Positions 15,878-23,780 of a stretch of DNA of 35,133 nucleotides are shown one piece after another. The position numbers and the translations under genes were made by a program. The stretch is taken from NCBI GenBank assembly GCA_020832135.1, contig JAFIFG010000100.1:1-35133 (forward strand), given 5' to 3'. Below the pieces are notes generated by a model. That model was not told the DNA's origin. It saw only the letters and a program-made list of their open reading frames with translations, and made no database searches. The stretch comes from Clostridiaceae bacterium. GTDB taxonomy: Bacteria > Bacillota > Clostridia > Peptostreptococcales > Natronincolaceae. Position 1 is the first letter of the stretch. Every line of letters begins with the position of its first letter.

Positions 15878-16507
15878 ATGATGAAAAAGGGGATCTTTAT
15901 ATCCATAGAAGGCATGGATGGTGCAGGAAAAAGCACACAAATTAACTTAATGAAGAAATTCTTGGAAGGACAAGGCTTCACCGTGAGGCTCACAAGAGAA
16001 CCTGGAGGCACAAATATTAGTGAAAAAATTAGAGAAATCATTTTAGATAAAAATAACGGTGAAATGGAGGCAACAACAGAGGCCCTCTTGTATTCAGCAT
16101 CTAGAGCACAACATGTCAAGGAATTTATAGAACCGGCATTACATAGAGGTGAGGTGGTGCTATGTGATAGATTTGAAGACTCCAGCATAGCCTATCAAGC
16201 AGGAGGCAGAGCTTTAGGATATGAGGCTATAAAGGCAATTAATCATTTTGCAACAGGAGGACTGGAACCTGATTTAACTATCTTTTTTGATATTTCTCCT
16301 GAAACAAGTCTCAAAAGAATCAATAGTTCTCAAGCAGATCGGCTGGAGCAGGAGAAGTTGGACTTCCATAGAAGGGTATATGAAACCTATATAGATTTAG
16401 CCGAAAAAAATCCCCTTCGCATAAGGATTATAAAGGCTGATAGAAATATACAAGAAATTAGACAGGATATTGAAAAGCTATTAATAAAACTACTAAACGA
16501 AATATAG
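15878..16507 (+). CDS. tmk: Thymidylate kinase
   Basis: Phosphorylates dTMP to dTDP for DNA synthesis. The 209 aa show the P-loop IEGMDGAGKSTQ (about residues 10-21), the substrate motif TREPGGTNISEKIRE, the DRFEDSSIAYQAGGR region, where the DR(Y/F) arginine contacts dTMP, and the lid segment near residue 150. Two adjacent ATGs (15878, 15881) follow GGGGTGAC; either may be used. It shares the operon with the decarboxylase. The downstream neighbour is convergent, unlike Bacillus where yaaQ follows directly. Confidence 0.96.
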   Translation: MMKKGIFISIEGMDGAGKSTQINLMKKFLEGQGFTVRLTREPGGTNISEKIREIILDKNNGEMEATTEALLYSASRAQHVKEFIEPALHRGEVVLCDRFEDSSIAYQAGGRALGYEAIKAINHFATGGLEPDLTIFFDISPETSLKRINSSQADRLEQEKLDFHRRVYETYIDLAEKNPLRIRIIKADRNIQEIRQDIEKLLIKLLNEI

Positions 16508-16524
16508 GTATAGATTTAAGAAAT

Positions 16525-16573
16525 AAAAGCTCCCCTTAGCATAGAAAATTATCTATCTAAGAGGAGTTTTTTG
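16525..16573. terminator. Bidirectional terminator between tmk and the ger operon
   Basis: AAAGCTCCCCTTAG and CTAAGAGGAGTTTTTT pair with one mismatch, with an inner ATAGA/TCTAT stem. The T-run serves tmk; the A-rich left flank gives a T-run for the minus-strand operon, whose last gerB codons and stop (16557-16559) lie in the stem. Confidence 0.85.
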
Positions 16574-17645
16574 ATGTTTTTCTATTGCCCTGTACCATGC
16601 TAATAATAAGGAGAACAATAGGAATTATAATTTGAAAAGGAATAGAATAATAGGGCCATACCTCAATTGCCCAGCGAAGCATTTCGGCAATATTGGGATA
16701 AATCCATAGGGACAAACCAACGAGAAGCACACCTATGGGATAGACAAATACACGGTGATCCTTGGATTTTGTCAGCTGGGCAATACCCATAGTTGCTGCA
16801 AGATAGCAGATACACATCTTGGTTCCTCCAGTAACATAAAACATAACCCCGATGAAGGGATCTAAATTAAGAAAGGGAATTCTTTTGGTGGAAAGATGGG
16901 GAGGGAAGATGGTTCTTTCAATCCCCGTCTCACCCAAAACCATAATATCCCTAAAGGTTGCCGATAGTAACAAAACCCCTGCCAGTAAAAATGCTGTCAC
17001 AAAGCTTTTTTTAAGTGCCTTTCCTTGATTGACATAGGGAAAAATCATTAAAAAAATTACAGCTTCTCCAAAGGGAAAGGTAAGGACCGACAGTGAGGCC
17101 TCCAATACCGGGGGCATGCCATGTTCTAAAAAAGGCAGTAGGTTCTTGTACTCCATATAAGGGGACAACAACAAAGTAATCCCTAGGTTAAAAACAAAGG
17201 TTAAAGGAACCAGCAACTCAGCTGTACGACTGGTTACCTCTAAGCCACTTTTGACAGAATAGGCAACAATGACGGCACTGAATATAGCCATAAACCACAA
17301 AGGGGTTTCCGGCAAGCTAATCGTTATCGTATATTCTACAAAATTTCTCAAAACCAAGGTTCCTAGATGGAGAAAATACCAGATATAAAGGATAGAGACA
17401 GCATTCCCCAGCCACTTTCCCAACAGGACCTGATGAATTTCCACCAAGGTTTTCCCAGGATGCCTTTGATAGAGGGAAAGATAAATGGAAAACAAAAGAA
17501 AGCCCCCTAGCCATCCCAGGATATAGGCAAGCCAAGCATCCTGGCCTGCACGGCTGCCAGGAATGATGATACCGGTACTACCTACAATGAATCCCATCAG
17601 GAGAACGGTAAACTGATAGGCAGATATTTGCACCTGTTTTCCCAT
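16557..17645 (-). CDS. gerB: Spore germination receptor B subunit (GerAB/ArcD/ProY family permease)
   Basis: Inner-membrane subunit of a nutrient germination receptor, likely holding the germinant-binding site. The 362 aa form about ten hydrophobic segments with the amino-acid/polyamine transporter fold (GRAGQDAWLAYILGWLGGF is the typical early helix pair). It is the last gene of the minus-strand operon. ATG 17645 follows AAGAGGTGATGCTTT, and that ribosome-binding site includes the stop of the small upstream gene, so the two are coupled. Germinant identity cannot be inferred. Confidence 0.93.
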   Translation of the reverse strand: MGKQVQISAYQFTVLLMGFIVGSTGIIIPGSRAGQDAWLAYILGWLGGFLLFSIYLSLYQRHPGKTLVEIHQVLLGKWLGNAVSILYIWYFLHLGTLVLRNFVEYTITISLPETPLWFMAIFSAVIVAYSVKSGLEVTSRTAELLVPLTFVFNLGITLLLSPYMEYKNLLPFLEHGMPPVLEASLSVLTFPFGEAVIFLMIFPYVNQGKALKKSFVTAFLLAGVLLLSATFRDIMVLGETGIERTIFPPHLSTKRIPFLNLDPFIGVMFYVTGGTKMCICYLAATMGIAQLTKSKDHRVFVYPIGVLLVGLSLWIYPNIAEMLRWAIEVWPYYSIPFQIIIPIVLLIISMVQGNRKTSKNSS

Positions 17646-17651
17646 AAAGCA

Positions 17652-17876
17652 TCACCTCTTTAAAATAAAGTTTACTACTTTTTCTATATAAACTGCTGGA
17701 GAAGCCACAGGAAGATCCTCCATAAGAATGTAGGAGATAGCTATACCCACCAGTAGTAAGGAGCAATAGGTGAAGGCTACCAATTTGTTTTTCTTCTTTA
17801 GTAAAAAAGGCAAATCGAATATGGTTAAGGCTAAGGCAATGCATAGGACAACAATAAACCTAAAGATAACAATCAC
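17652..17876 (-). CDS. Small two-span membrane protein, probable Ger receptor D subunit
   Basis: About 74 aa with two hydrophobic stretches (IFRFIVVLCIALALTIFDLP and LVAFTYCSLLLVGIAISYIL) joined by a basic KKKNK loop. Small two-helix D subunits are encoded with some GerA-type receptors in Bacillus and Clostridia and modulate receptor activity; location between C and B subunits supports this. The start is odd: the only canonical codon is GTG 17876, but it lies inside AAGAGGTGATT, the same ribosome-binding sequence used by gerB. A start a few codons later at a non-standard ATT or ATC codon would give normal spacing. Confidence 0.65.
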   Translation of the reverse strand: MIVIFRFIVVLCIALALTIFDLPFLLKKKNKLVAFTYCSLLLVGIAISYILMEDLPVASPAVYIEKVVNFILKR

Positions 17877-17879
17877 CTC

Positions 17880-19037
17880 TTATTCATCTAAGGAGGGGCT
17901 TAATATTTGACCAGTTCCCCTAATTTTTGTTTCTACCTTAATTTCTACTGGGCATTCAGCAAAAATGTCATTCCAATCCTCCTGGATTTCCTTCCAAAGC
18001 TGGGGGTGTTTTTTATGGAGCAACTCACCAAAGCCAAAGAAGTCTACTTTAAGCTGATTTTGAGCGATATCAAAAACCTCAGTTACCTCATGGGTAATCA
18101 GCTCCTCCTTTTTCCTCTCTAGATAGCTAATTTCTGCTGCATCTGTTTTATCATGGGGACTTCGCTGTCCTCCTATATTTCCTTCCTCTTTAATGTCTAC
18201 CTTCAAAATGATTTGATCATCAATAATCTCTACATCCATTTTAGATTGGGTTCTAATAATTTCTAAGGAGATTAGTTCCGCGGGAAGTCCTTCATGGGGA
18301 ATGACCAAAATACCACTTCCTATTTCCCCTACTACCCATAAATATCCCCGGGTTTCATAGGGATTTAAAAACCCCACCAGGTGCTCCCCGTCAAAAACCG
18401 CTGTCCCCTGAGTACGAAGACCCTTTACATATTGGGGGAGTTCCGGACCCCTCTTAGTAACAATCCCCGTAACCAAATTATTTCCAGTGCTATTAAATTC
18501 TTCAAAGACATCCAACAGTGTCATATCCCTTGAGAAACCAACAGCATCATTATTTCCCAGCATGTTTACAATATGAACTGCTGGTAGGGCTTCATAAATA
18601 CTCTCTATTTCTAAAAGCTCCTTAGCCGACATGTTTTTGGTAACAACTGGAACAGCCTGTCTTCTAAACTCATGGTCCCGCTCTAGAAAATCAATGGCCT
18701 TTTGAATTCCTTCTCTTGCAATGCTTTCACCAAAAACAATCAATTGTATATGACCAATATAAATTTTCTGACTGGAGACGGTATTGAGTTTTCTTAGGGC
18801 TTCAAAAAGGGTTGACCCTGTCTCTGTATAAGTAACTGTGGCATTTCCTTCACTACCATCCTGACCTAATTTTCTAGGAACTACGGCTTGGACCGTCAAC
18901 TGTATGTCTTTATCCTCTGTCATATCAATTCCAAAGGCAAGGGCAATGACTAGATCGTTAACCTCTCTTCTATTCCAGCAACCAGAAAAGGTCACTATTT
19001 GTAAAACAACCATCATCAGTAAAAATACTTTTTTCAT
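17880..19037 (-). CDS. gerC: Spore germination receptor C subunit, Ger(x)C lipoprotein
   Basis: Lipoprotein subunit of the germination receptor, anchored to the outer face of the spore inner membrane. The 385 aa begin with a lipoprotein signal MKKVFLLMMVVLQIVTFSGC (lipobox FSGC, Cys20), followed at once by WNRREVNDL, the Ger(x)C hallmark. Family segments YIGHIQLIVFGESIAREGI and FLERDHEFRRQAVPVVTKN are present, and the C-terminal domain shows HKKHPQLWKEIQEDWNDIF, typical of the family. The gene lies 22 bases after gerA and three before the small D-like gene. Confidence 0.95.
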   Translation of the reverse strand: MKKVFLLMMVVLQIVTFSGCWNRREVNDLVIALAFGIDMTEDKDIQLTVQAVVPRKLGQDGSEGNATVTYTETGSTLFEALRKLNTVSSQKIYIGHIQLIVFGESIAREGIQKAIDFLERDHEFRRQAVPVVTKNMSAKELLEIESIYEALPAVHIVNMLGNNDAVGFSRDMTLLDVFEEFNSTGNNLVTGIVTKRGPELPQYVKGLRTQGTAVFDGEHLVGFLNPYETRGYLWVVGEIGSGILVIPHEGLPAELISLEIIRTQSKMDVEIIDDQIILKVDIKEEGNIGGQRSPHDKTDAAEISYLERKKEELITHEVTEVFDIAQNQLKVDFFGFGELLHKKHPQLWKEIQEDWNDIFAECPVEIKVETKIRGTGQILSPSLDE

Positions 19038-19059
19038 AGATGTATACCCTCCCTAAAAG

Positions 19060-20586
19060 CTATCTTCTTTTAATCAAAAGGGTCCATAGGGGAGCTCGAA
19101 TAAGAGTATCCTCTAAATCTTCAACAGATGTTGGTGCAAAGGGGGACAAATAGGGCACTCCAAAGGATCTTAGATTACACATATAGACAAATATGAAAAT
19201 AAGACCAAAGGCAATGCCATAGAAACCAACAATACTTGCCAAAAGCAGCAACAAAATTCTAATGAGAAAAATAGAATTTTGAAGACCAGGAACCACAAAA
19301 CTGGTGATGGCAGTAAGGGCAACAATGATAATCATTAAAGGACTGGCAATCCCCGCCTCTACTACACCCTGTCCTAGGACGATGGCTCCTACAATGCTAA
19401 TGGCCTGCCCAACCGCCTTAGGCATCCGAATTCCTGCTTCATTGATAAGTTTAAAAATAACAATCATCAACAGGGCCTCCGTGAGAGATGATAAAGGAAT
19501 GGGCTCTCTAGAGGAAACAATGGATAGAAACAATTTAAAGGGTATAATCTCATGGTGGAAGGTTTGAACACCAACATAAACAGCAGGCAAGGTTGCGGTT
19601 AAAACCAAAGCCAAGAGGCGAAAAATTCTTAAGGTAGTGGCAAAGGGCCACTTAATATAATAATCCTCGCTGGTTTGCAGATGCTCAACGGCTAAATGGG
19701 GAACTGTTAAAACAAAGGGGGTGCCATCACATAAGATGGCAACTCGACCCTCAAAGATTTTACCCACCACCACATCAGGTTTTTCTGTAGTACCTACCGT
19801 TGGAAAGGTAGAAAAAGGCTGATCATCAATAAACTCTTCAATATATCCAGACTCTAAAACCACATCAATATTGATTTTCTCAATACGACTTTTCACCTCT
19901 TCAACAATTTTAGGGCTGGCAATCCCATCTATATAACAAATAGCTAAATTCGTTTTAGAATAAATACCCCTCGTGATGCATTCAAATTTTAACTTAGGAC
20001 TTTTTACCTTGCGACGAATCAAGGTGATATTGGTGGTAATATCTTCATTAAAGCCTTCTCTAGGACCCCTGATGACGGTTTCTGCTGAAGGCTCTGTAAC
20101 CCCCCTTGTTTCCCAATGGGTGGCGGAAATAACAACAGCAGAAGGAGATTCATCTACGATAATGACGGTGCCACCCTTTAACAGCTCATCTACTACTTGG
20201 TTTAAGGATCCTACTAAAAAGGTATTTACCGAAGTAATCATTTCCTCCACCAATACAGAAGTAATGGTTTTAGAGGTTTTAATACCAAGGAATGGAGAAA
20301 TATCTTGGTTCATTAAGGGCTTCAAGACATTGAGCTCCATGGCATCGGTATCAACCAATCCTTCGATATAGCAGATGAAGGACCTATTCCTAGGAAAGGT
20401 TCTAATTTTAAAGGGCCTTATGATCAAACCCTCATTATGATGAAAAATTTCATCAAGACGTTTCTTGGTAGTTTCTATATCTAAACCAAGCTTCTCCTCC
20501 ACATCTTTAGGAATAGGGGTAAGGCTATGGCGATTCGCAGGTGAATATTTAAGGTATTTCATGATACCAGTAATCTTTCTAAACAT
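19060..20586 (-). CDS. gerA: Spore germination receptor A subunit (GerA family)
   Basis: Signal-transducing subunit of the germination receptor. The 508 aa have a cytosolic N-terminal half, including FICYIEGLVDTDAMELNVL and TRGVTEPSAETVIRGPREGF, a motif conserved in GerA proteins, then a C-terminal region with about five membrane spans starting near residue 300, and LSPFAPTSVEDLEDTLIRAP at the end. ATG 20586 follows GGAGGAGG. It is the first gene of the minus-strand gerA-gerC-D-gerB operon, divergent from darA; a sigma-G-like promoter lies about 45 bases upstream. Confidence 0.95.
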   Translation of the reverse strand: MFRKITGIMKYLKYSPANRHSLTPIPKDVEEKLGLDIETTKKRLDEIFHHNEGLIIRPFKIRTFPRNRSFICYIEGLVDTDAMELNVLKPLMNQDISPFLGIKTSKTITSVLVEEMITSVNTFLVGSLNQVVDELLKGGTVIIVDESPSAVVISATHWETRGVTEPSAETVIRGPREGFNEDITTNITLIRRKVKSPKLKFECITRGIYSKTNLAICYIDGIASPKIVEEVKSRIEKINIDVVLESGYIEEFIDDQPFSTFPTVGTTEKPDVVVGKIFEGRVAILCDGTPFVLTVPHLAVEHLQTSEDYYIKWPFATTLRIFRLLALVLTATLPAVYVGVQTFHHEIIPFKLFLSIVSSREPIPLSSLTEALLMIVIFKLINEAGIRMPKAVGQAISIVGAIVLGQGVVEAGIASPLMIIIVALTAITSFVVPGLQNSIFLIRILLLLLASIVGFYGIAFGLIFIFVYMCNLRSFGVPYLSPFAPTSVEDLEDTLIRAPLWTLLIKRR

Positions 20587-20630
20587 GCTACCTCCTCCAT
20601 GAAATGATCGAAATACTAAAGGGTTATCTA

Positions 20631-20661
20631 TATAATGTGGCTAAAATAGAGGAATATATAC
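20631..20661 (-). promoter_or_regulatory. Candidate sigma-G promoter for the ger operon
   Basis: On the minus strand GTATA (20661-20657) and CATTATA (20637-20631) match the forespore pattern GHATR and CATNNTA; the spacer is 19 bases, one more than usual. Position about 45 bases before gerA and the forespore role of ger operons support it. Confidence 0.45.
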
Positions 20662-20690
20662 CTATTTTCTTCCATCAAGAAAACATACTA

Positions 20691-20699
20691 TGGTATAAT
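20691..20699 (+). promoter_or_regulatory. Extended -10 promoter for darA
   Basis: TGG-TATAAT at 20691-20699 is an ideal extended -10 element; no convincing -35 lies 16-18 bases upstream. It is about 87 bases before the darA start and likely serves darA-holB. Confidence 0.55.
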
Positions 20700-20785
20700 A
20701 AATAGACAATAGGGTATATATTTATAAAATCATAGAAAATATTAAAGAGTGATATTTTTAATAAAATCGAGAGGGGGATAAGTTT

Positions 20786-21115
20786 ATGAAATTAGTAATA
20801 GCCATTGTTCATGATGAAGATGCTGGCGGTCTTGTGGAGGAATTGACAAATAATAAATTTAGAATCACAAAGTTGGCAACAACGGGAGGTTTTCTACGGG
20901 CAGGAAATACAACGATTTTAGTAGGAACAGAGGATGAAGATGTAGACAAAGTTTTGGAGATTATAAAAAACAACTGCGAATCTAGGAAAGAAATAGCCAC
21001 TTCACCTTCTCCTGTCTCCGGTACAACGGGAGTATTTATACCCTACCCGATAGAGGTAACAGTGGGAGGAGCTACGGTTTTTGTAGTAGATGTAGAAAAG
21101 TATGTAAAACTATAG
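20786..21115 (+). CDS. darA: Cyclic-di-AMP receptor DarA (PII-like, YaaQ)
   Basis: A small trimeric PII-like protein that binds the second messenger c-di-AMP; its downstream target is not settled. The 109 aa contain the family core ITKLATTGGFLRAGNTTILV, which forms the nucleotide-binding loop, and a C-terminal VTVGGATVFVVDVEKYVKL. Length is as in B. subtilis DarA/PstA. GAGAGGGGGAT supplies the ribosome-binding site. In Bacillus the order is tmk-yaaQ-yaaR-holB; here yaaR is absent and holB follows after 17 bases. Confidence 0.94.
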   Translation: MKLVIAIVHDEDAGGLVEELTNNKFRITKLATTGGFLRAGNTTILVGTEDEDVDKVLEIIKNNCESRKEIATSPSPVSGTTGVFIPYPIEVTVGGATVFVVDVEKYVKL

Positions 21116-21132
21116 AAAGAGTGGTATAAAGC

Positions 21133-22116
21133 ATGGCCTTTGAAGTAATATTAGGACAGGAAAAACTAATAGAAAATTTAAAAAGAGTTTTAAAGACAGG
21201 GAAAGCTCCCCATGCTTATCTACTGGAGGGCAGCGGAGGCTTAGGAAAGGGAAGGCTTGCACTACAATGGGCGAAGGGGCTGTGTTGTAGAGGTGAAGGA
21301 GAAAAACCATGTAATCACTGTATAAGCTGCAATAAATTTGATACAAACAATCATCCTGAGGTGAAATGGGTTTGTGATGAAAAATCTATTAAGATAGAAG
21401 CTATTAGAGATTTACAAAAAGAACTTCAAATGAAGCCCTATGAAGGCGACAAAAAAGTATATATTATTAAAGATGCTGAAAAAATGACGTTGCAGGCACA
21501 AAATGCTATTTTAAAAACTCTAGAGGAGCCCCCTCACTATGGGACTATTATTATGACCACCACCAATGGCAATAGCCTATTACCCACCATCACCTCTAGA
21601 TGTCAAAGATTAAAACTTTTACCAGCTTCTTCAGAAAAAATATACGATTATTTGATAAATAAAAAGCAAATTTCTCCAGAGGAGGCCAAGGTGGTATCGG
21701 CATTTTCTGATGGTCGAATAGGAAAAGCACTACAGCTACTGGAGGATGAAGGATTTAAAGAAAGACGAAGAAAAGTATCCTTTATAACCAGAAGCATCAT
21801 AGATAAAAAAACCATTCATATATTGGAGAACGTAGAATATTTTTATGATGAAAAAGAATATATTCATGAAATCCTAGAGCTTTTTATTGGATGGTATAGA
21901 GACCTATTAATCTATAAGGATACAGGCAATAAAGACTTAGTCGTCAATATAGATGAAATAGAAGAAATCATCTACCAAACAGAAAAAATTACCCTTCATA
22001 ATATTCGAGAAATGATTTTTATTATAGAAGAAACAAAAAATAACTTTAGAAGTAATGTAAATCTTCAAATGAACTTAGAGGTAATGCTATTAAAATTGAA
22101 GGAAAGGGTAAACTAA
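21133..22116 (+). CDS. holB: DNA polymerase III delta' subunit
   Basis: Clamp-loader subunit that helps open the sliding clamp during replication. The 327 aa follow the AAA+ plan: GQEKLIENLKRVLKTGKAPHAYLLEGSGGLGKGR at the N terminus (with a P-loop-like GSGGLGKG), a four-cysteine zinc module with CCRGEGEKPCNHCISC (about residues 55-75), and the SRC arginine-finger-type motif TITSRCQRLKL. The GLGKGR version of the P-loop, with arginine in place of Ser/Thr, suggests weak or no ATP hydrolysis, as expected for delta'. It ends at a terminator. Confidence 0.93.
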   Translation: MAFEVILGQEKLIENLKRVLKTGKAPHAYLLEGSGGLGKGRLALQWAKGLCCRGEGEKPCNHCISCNKFDTNNHPEVKWVCDEKSIKIEAIRDLQKELQMKPYEGDKKVYIIKDAEKMTLQAQNAILKTLEEPPHYGTIIMTTTNGNSLLPTITSRCQRLKLLPASSEKIYDYLINKKQISPEEAKVVSAFSDGRIGKALQLLEDEGFKERRRKVSFITRSIIDKKTIHILENVEYFYDEKEYIHEILELFIGWYRDLLIYKDTGNKDLVVNIDEIEEIIYQTEKITLHNIREMIFIIEETKNNFRSNVNLQMNLEVMLLKLKERVN

Positions 22117-22140
22117 AGGGGTAAAAACCCCTTTTTATTT
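22115..22140 (+). terminator. Terminator after holB
   Basis: AAAGGGG (22115-22121) pairs with CCCCTTT (22128-22134) across TAAAAA, followed by TTATTTTA. The 5' arm overlaps the holB stop codon. It separates darA-holB from ricT. Confidence 0.8.
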
Positions 22141-22238
22141 TACTTAATATACCCATAAAAAATATTAAGAATAGCATATTCCTTGGAAGTTTGATAAAAT
22201 TAAAAAAGGTTAAAGGTAATAAACTAGGAGGAATTAGT

Positions 22239-23135
22239 ATGGTAAAAGTTGTAGGTATACGATTTAAAAAGGCAGGGAAGATTTATTATTTCAACCCTGG
22301 AGAAATAGAAGTAATAAAGGGAGATAATGTCATTGTAGAAACCGCTAGAGGTATAGAGTACGGAGATGTTGTAGTGGGACCTAAGGAGGTTGCAGAAGAG
22401 GACATAGTATCACCTTTAAAGGATGTCATAAGAACTGTGACAGAAGAGGATCGTGCTATACATTTTGAAAACAAAGAAAAAGAAAAGCAGGCTTTTGAAG
22501 CATGTGTAGAAAAAATACAAGAACATAAATTGGACATGAAGCTGATTGATGTTGAATATACCTTTGACAATAATAAAGTTATCTTTTATTTTACTGCCGA
22601 TGGCAGGGTGGATTTTAGAGAGCTGGTGAAGGATCTAGCGGCAATCTTTAAAACACGTATAGAATTAAGACAAATCGGAGTAAGGGATGAATCTAAGATG
22701 CTGGGGGGATTAGGTCCGTGTGGAAAGTCTCTTTGCTGTGCCACTTGGTTAGGGGATTTTGAACCTGTATCTATAAAAATGGCCAAGGAACAAAGCCTTT
22801 CCTTAAACCCCATAAAAATATCAGGAATTTGTGGACGACTATTTTGTTGTTTAAAGTATGAACACGATATGTATCAAGAGATCTTAGACAAGCTCCCAGG
22901 AGTGGGGTCTATTGTATTGACTCCCCATGGAGAAGGTATCGTTATAGAAACTAATGTTTTACTGGAAAAGGTAAAGGTAAAAATAAGAAATAAAAAAGAT
23001 AATACAGAGGAACTATATGCCTTTAGTATAGAGGAAGTAACAAAAGTCAAGGAAAAGAGAAGTCTAAAAGAGCAATTAAAAGCAGAAGAGACAGAAGAAT
23101 ATTCTGAAGGAGACTTAAAGGATCTAGAGGATTAA
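22239..23135 (+). CDS. ricT: Regulatory iron-sulfur protein RicT (YaaT, PSP1 domain)
   Basis: In Bacillus, RicT works with RicA and RicF in a complex that carries [4Fe-4S] clusters and promotes RNA processing by RNase Y, biofilm formation and sporulation. The 298 aa show the start VKVVGIRFKKAGKIYYFNPG and the PSP1 region with a cysteine cluster GPCGKSLCCATWL (about residues 155-167) and ISGICGRLFCCLKYE (about residues 193-207), which are the cluster ligands. ATG 22239 follows AGGAGGAATT; the longer frame from 22191 has no such site. The acidic C terminus (about residues 280-298) is probably disordered. Confidence 0.93.
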   Translation: MVKVVGIRFKKAGKIYYFNPGEIEVIKGDNVIVETARGIEYGDVVVGPKEVAEEDIVSPLKDVIRTVTEEDRAIHFENKEKEKQAFEACVEKIQEHKLDMKLIDVEYTFDNNKVIFYFTADGRVDFRELVKDLAAIFKTRIELRQIGVRDESKMLGGLGPCGKSLCCATWLGDFEPVSIKMAKEQSLSLNPIKISGICGRLFCCLKYEHDMYQEILDKLPGVGSIVLTPHGEGIVIETNVLLEKVKVKIRNKKDNTEELYAFSIEEVTKVKEKRSLKEQLKAEETEEYSEGDLKDLED

Positions 23136-23150
23136 AAAGGGGGGAATCTT

Positions 23151-23759
23151 ATGAAGAAAATCATCAGCATAGCAATATGCCTACTGCTATTGATTGTATT
23201 AACTGGCTGTGGGGTAATAAGTCGGCAGCAAATAGAAGACAAGCCTCCCGAAGAGCAGGAAGAAATACAAGAACAGCAGGAGAATGGAGCACAGGAACAA
23301 GCAGAAGAGAAGGCTGAGGCTATCATAGGAGATGATGCCCCTTACTTCGCCTTGAAGAATGAACAAGGGGAAAGTATAGAATTAGAAAAACTTATGGATA
23401 GACCTGTGGTTTTATCATTTTGGGTATCTTGGAATGAAGCCTCCAAAGAGCAGTTAAATATAATAGAAAATGTACACAGACTCTTAGGGGGGGATGTAGT
23501 ATTTTTAGGCATTCATGGTAGCTCCTTTGATACACTTCCACCGGAGGAGATTGTTGAGTATATAGAGGAAAAACAACTTCCCTTTGAAGTGCTACTGGAC
23601 GAAGAAGGAGACGTAGCTAGTCAATATTATGTAGGAAGATTCCCTACCATTGTATTTTTAGACCAAGAAGGTAAAGTGGTACAGTCTTATACTACACTCA
23701 TAGAAGAAGATGCGGTTTTGGAAGAAATAGAAGGGATTCTATGGCAACAGGAGTTTTAA
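23151..23759 (+). CDS. Thioredoxin-fold lipoprotein lacking the CxxC motif
   Basis: Secreted, lipid-anchored protein: signal MKKIISIAICLLLLIVLTGC with lipobox LTGC (Cys20), then a glutamine/glutamate-rich linker (about residues 25-58) and a redoxin/TlpA-like domain. The domain keeps the fold landmarks: APYFALKNEQGESIELEKL, PVVLSFWVSW, and the cis-proline loop GRFPTIVFLDQEGKVV. At the place of the usual W-C-x-x-C it has W-N-E-A-S, and the mature chain has no cysteine apart from the lipid-anchored one, so thiol-disulfide chemistry is not expected. It may bind rather than oxidise partners. GGGGGG-like AAGGGGGGAA gives the ribosome-binding site; the gene is 15 bases after ricT. Confidence 0.85.
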   Translation: MKKIISIAICLLLLIVLTGCGVISRQQIEDKPPEEQEEIQEQQENGAQEQAEEKAEAIIGDDAPYFALKNEQGESIELEKLMDRPVVLSFWVSWNEASKEQLNIIENVHRLLGGDVVFLGIHGSSFDTLPPEEIVEYIEEKQLPFEVLLDEEGDVASQYYVGRFPTIVFLDQEGKVVQSYTTLIEEDAVLEEIEGILWQQEF

Positions 23760-23780
23760 AAATGAGGTGAAGAGAGCTTC

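Noticed and set aside
15673-16188. Minus-strand frame of 171 codons across the decarboxylase/tmk junction
   Set aside because: Antisense to two well supported genes; cysteine/serine-rich low-quality translation without start signals.
19973-20371. Plus-strand frame of 132 codons inside gerA
   Set aside because: Antisense to gerA, no ribosome-binding site, Ser/Thr-rich shadow translation.
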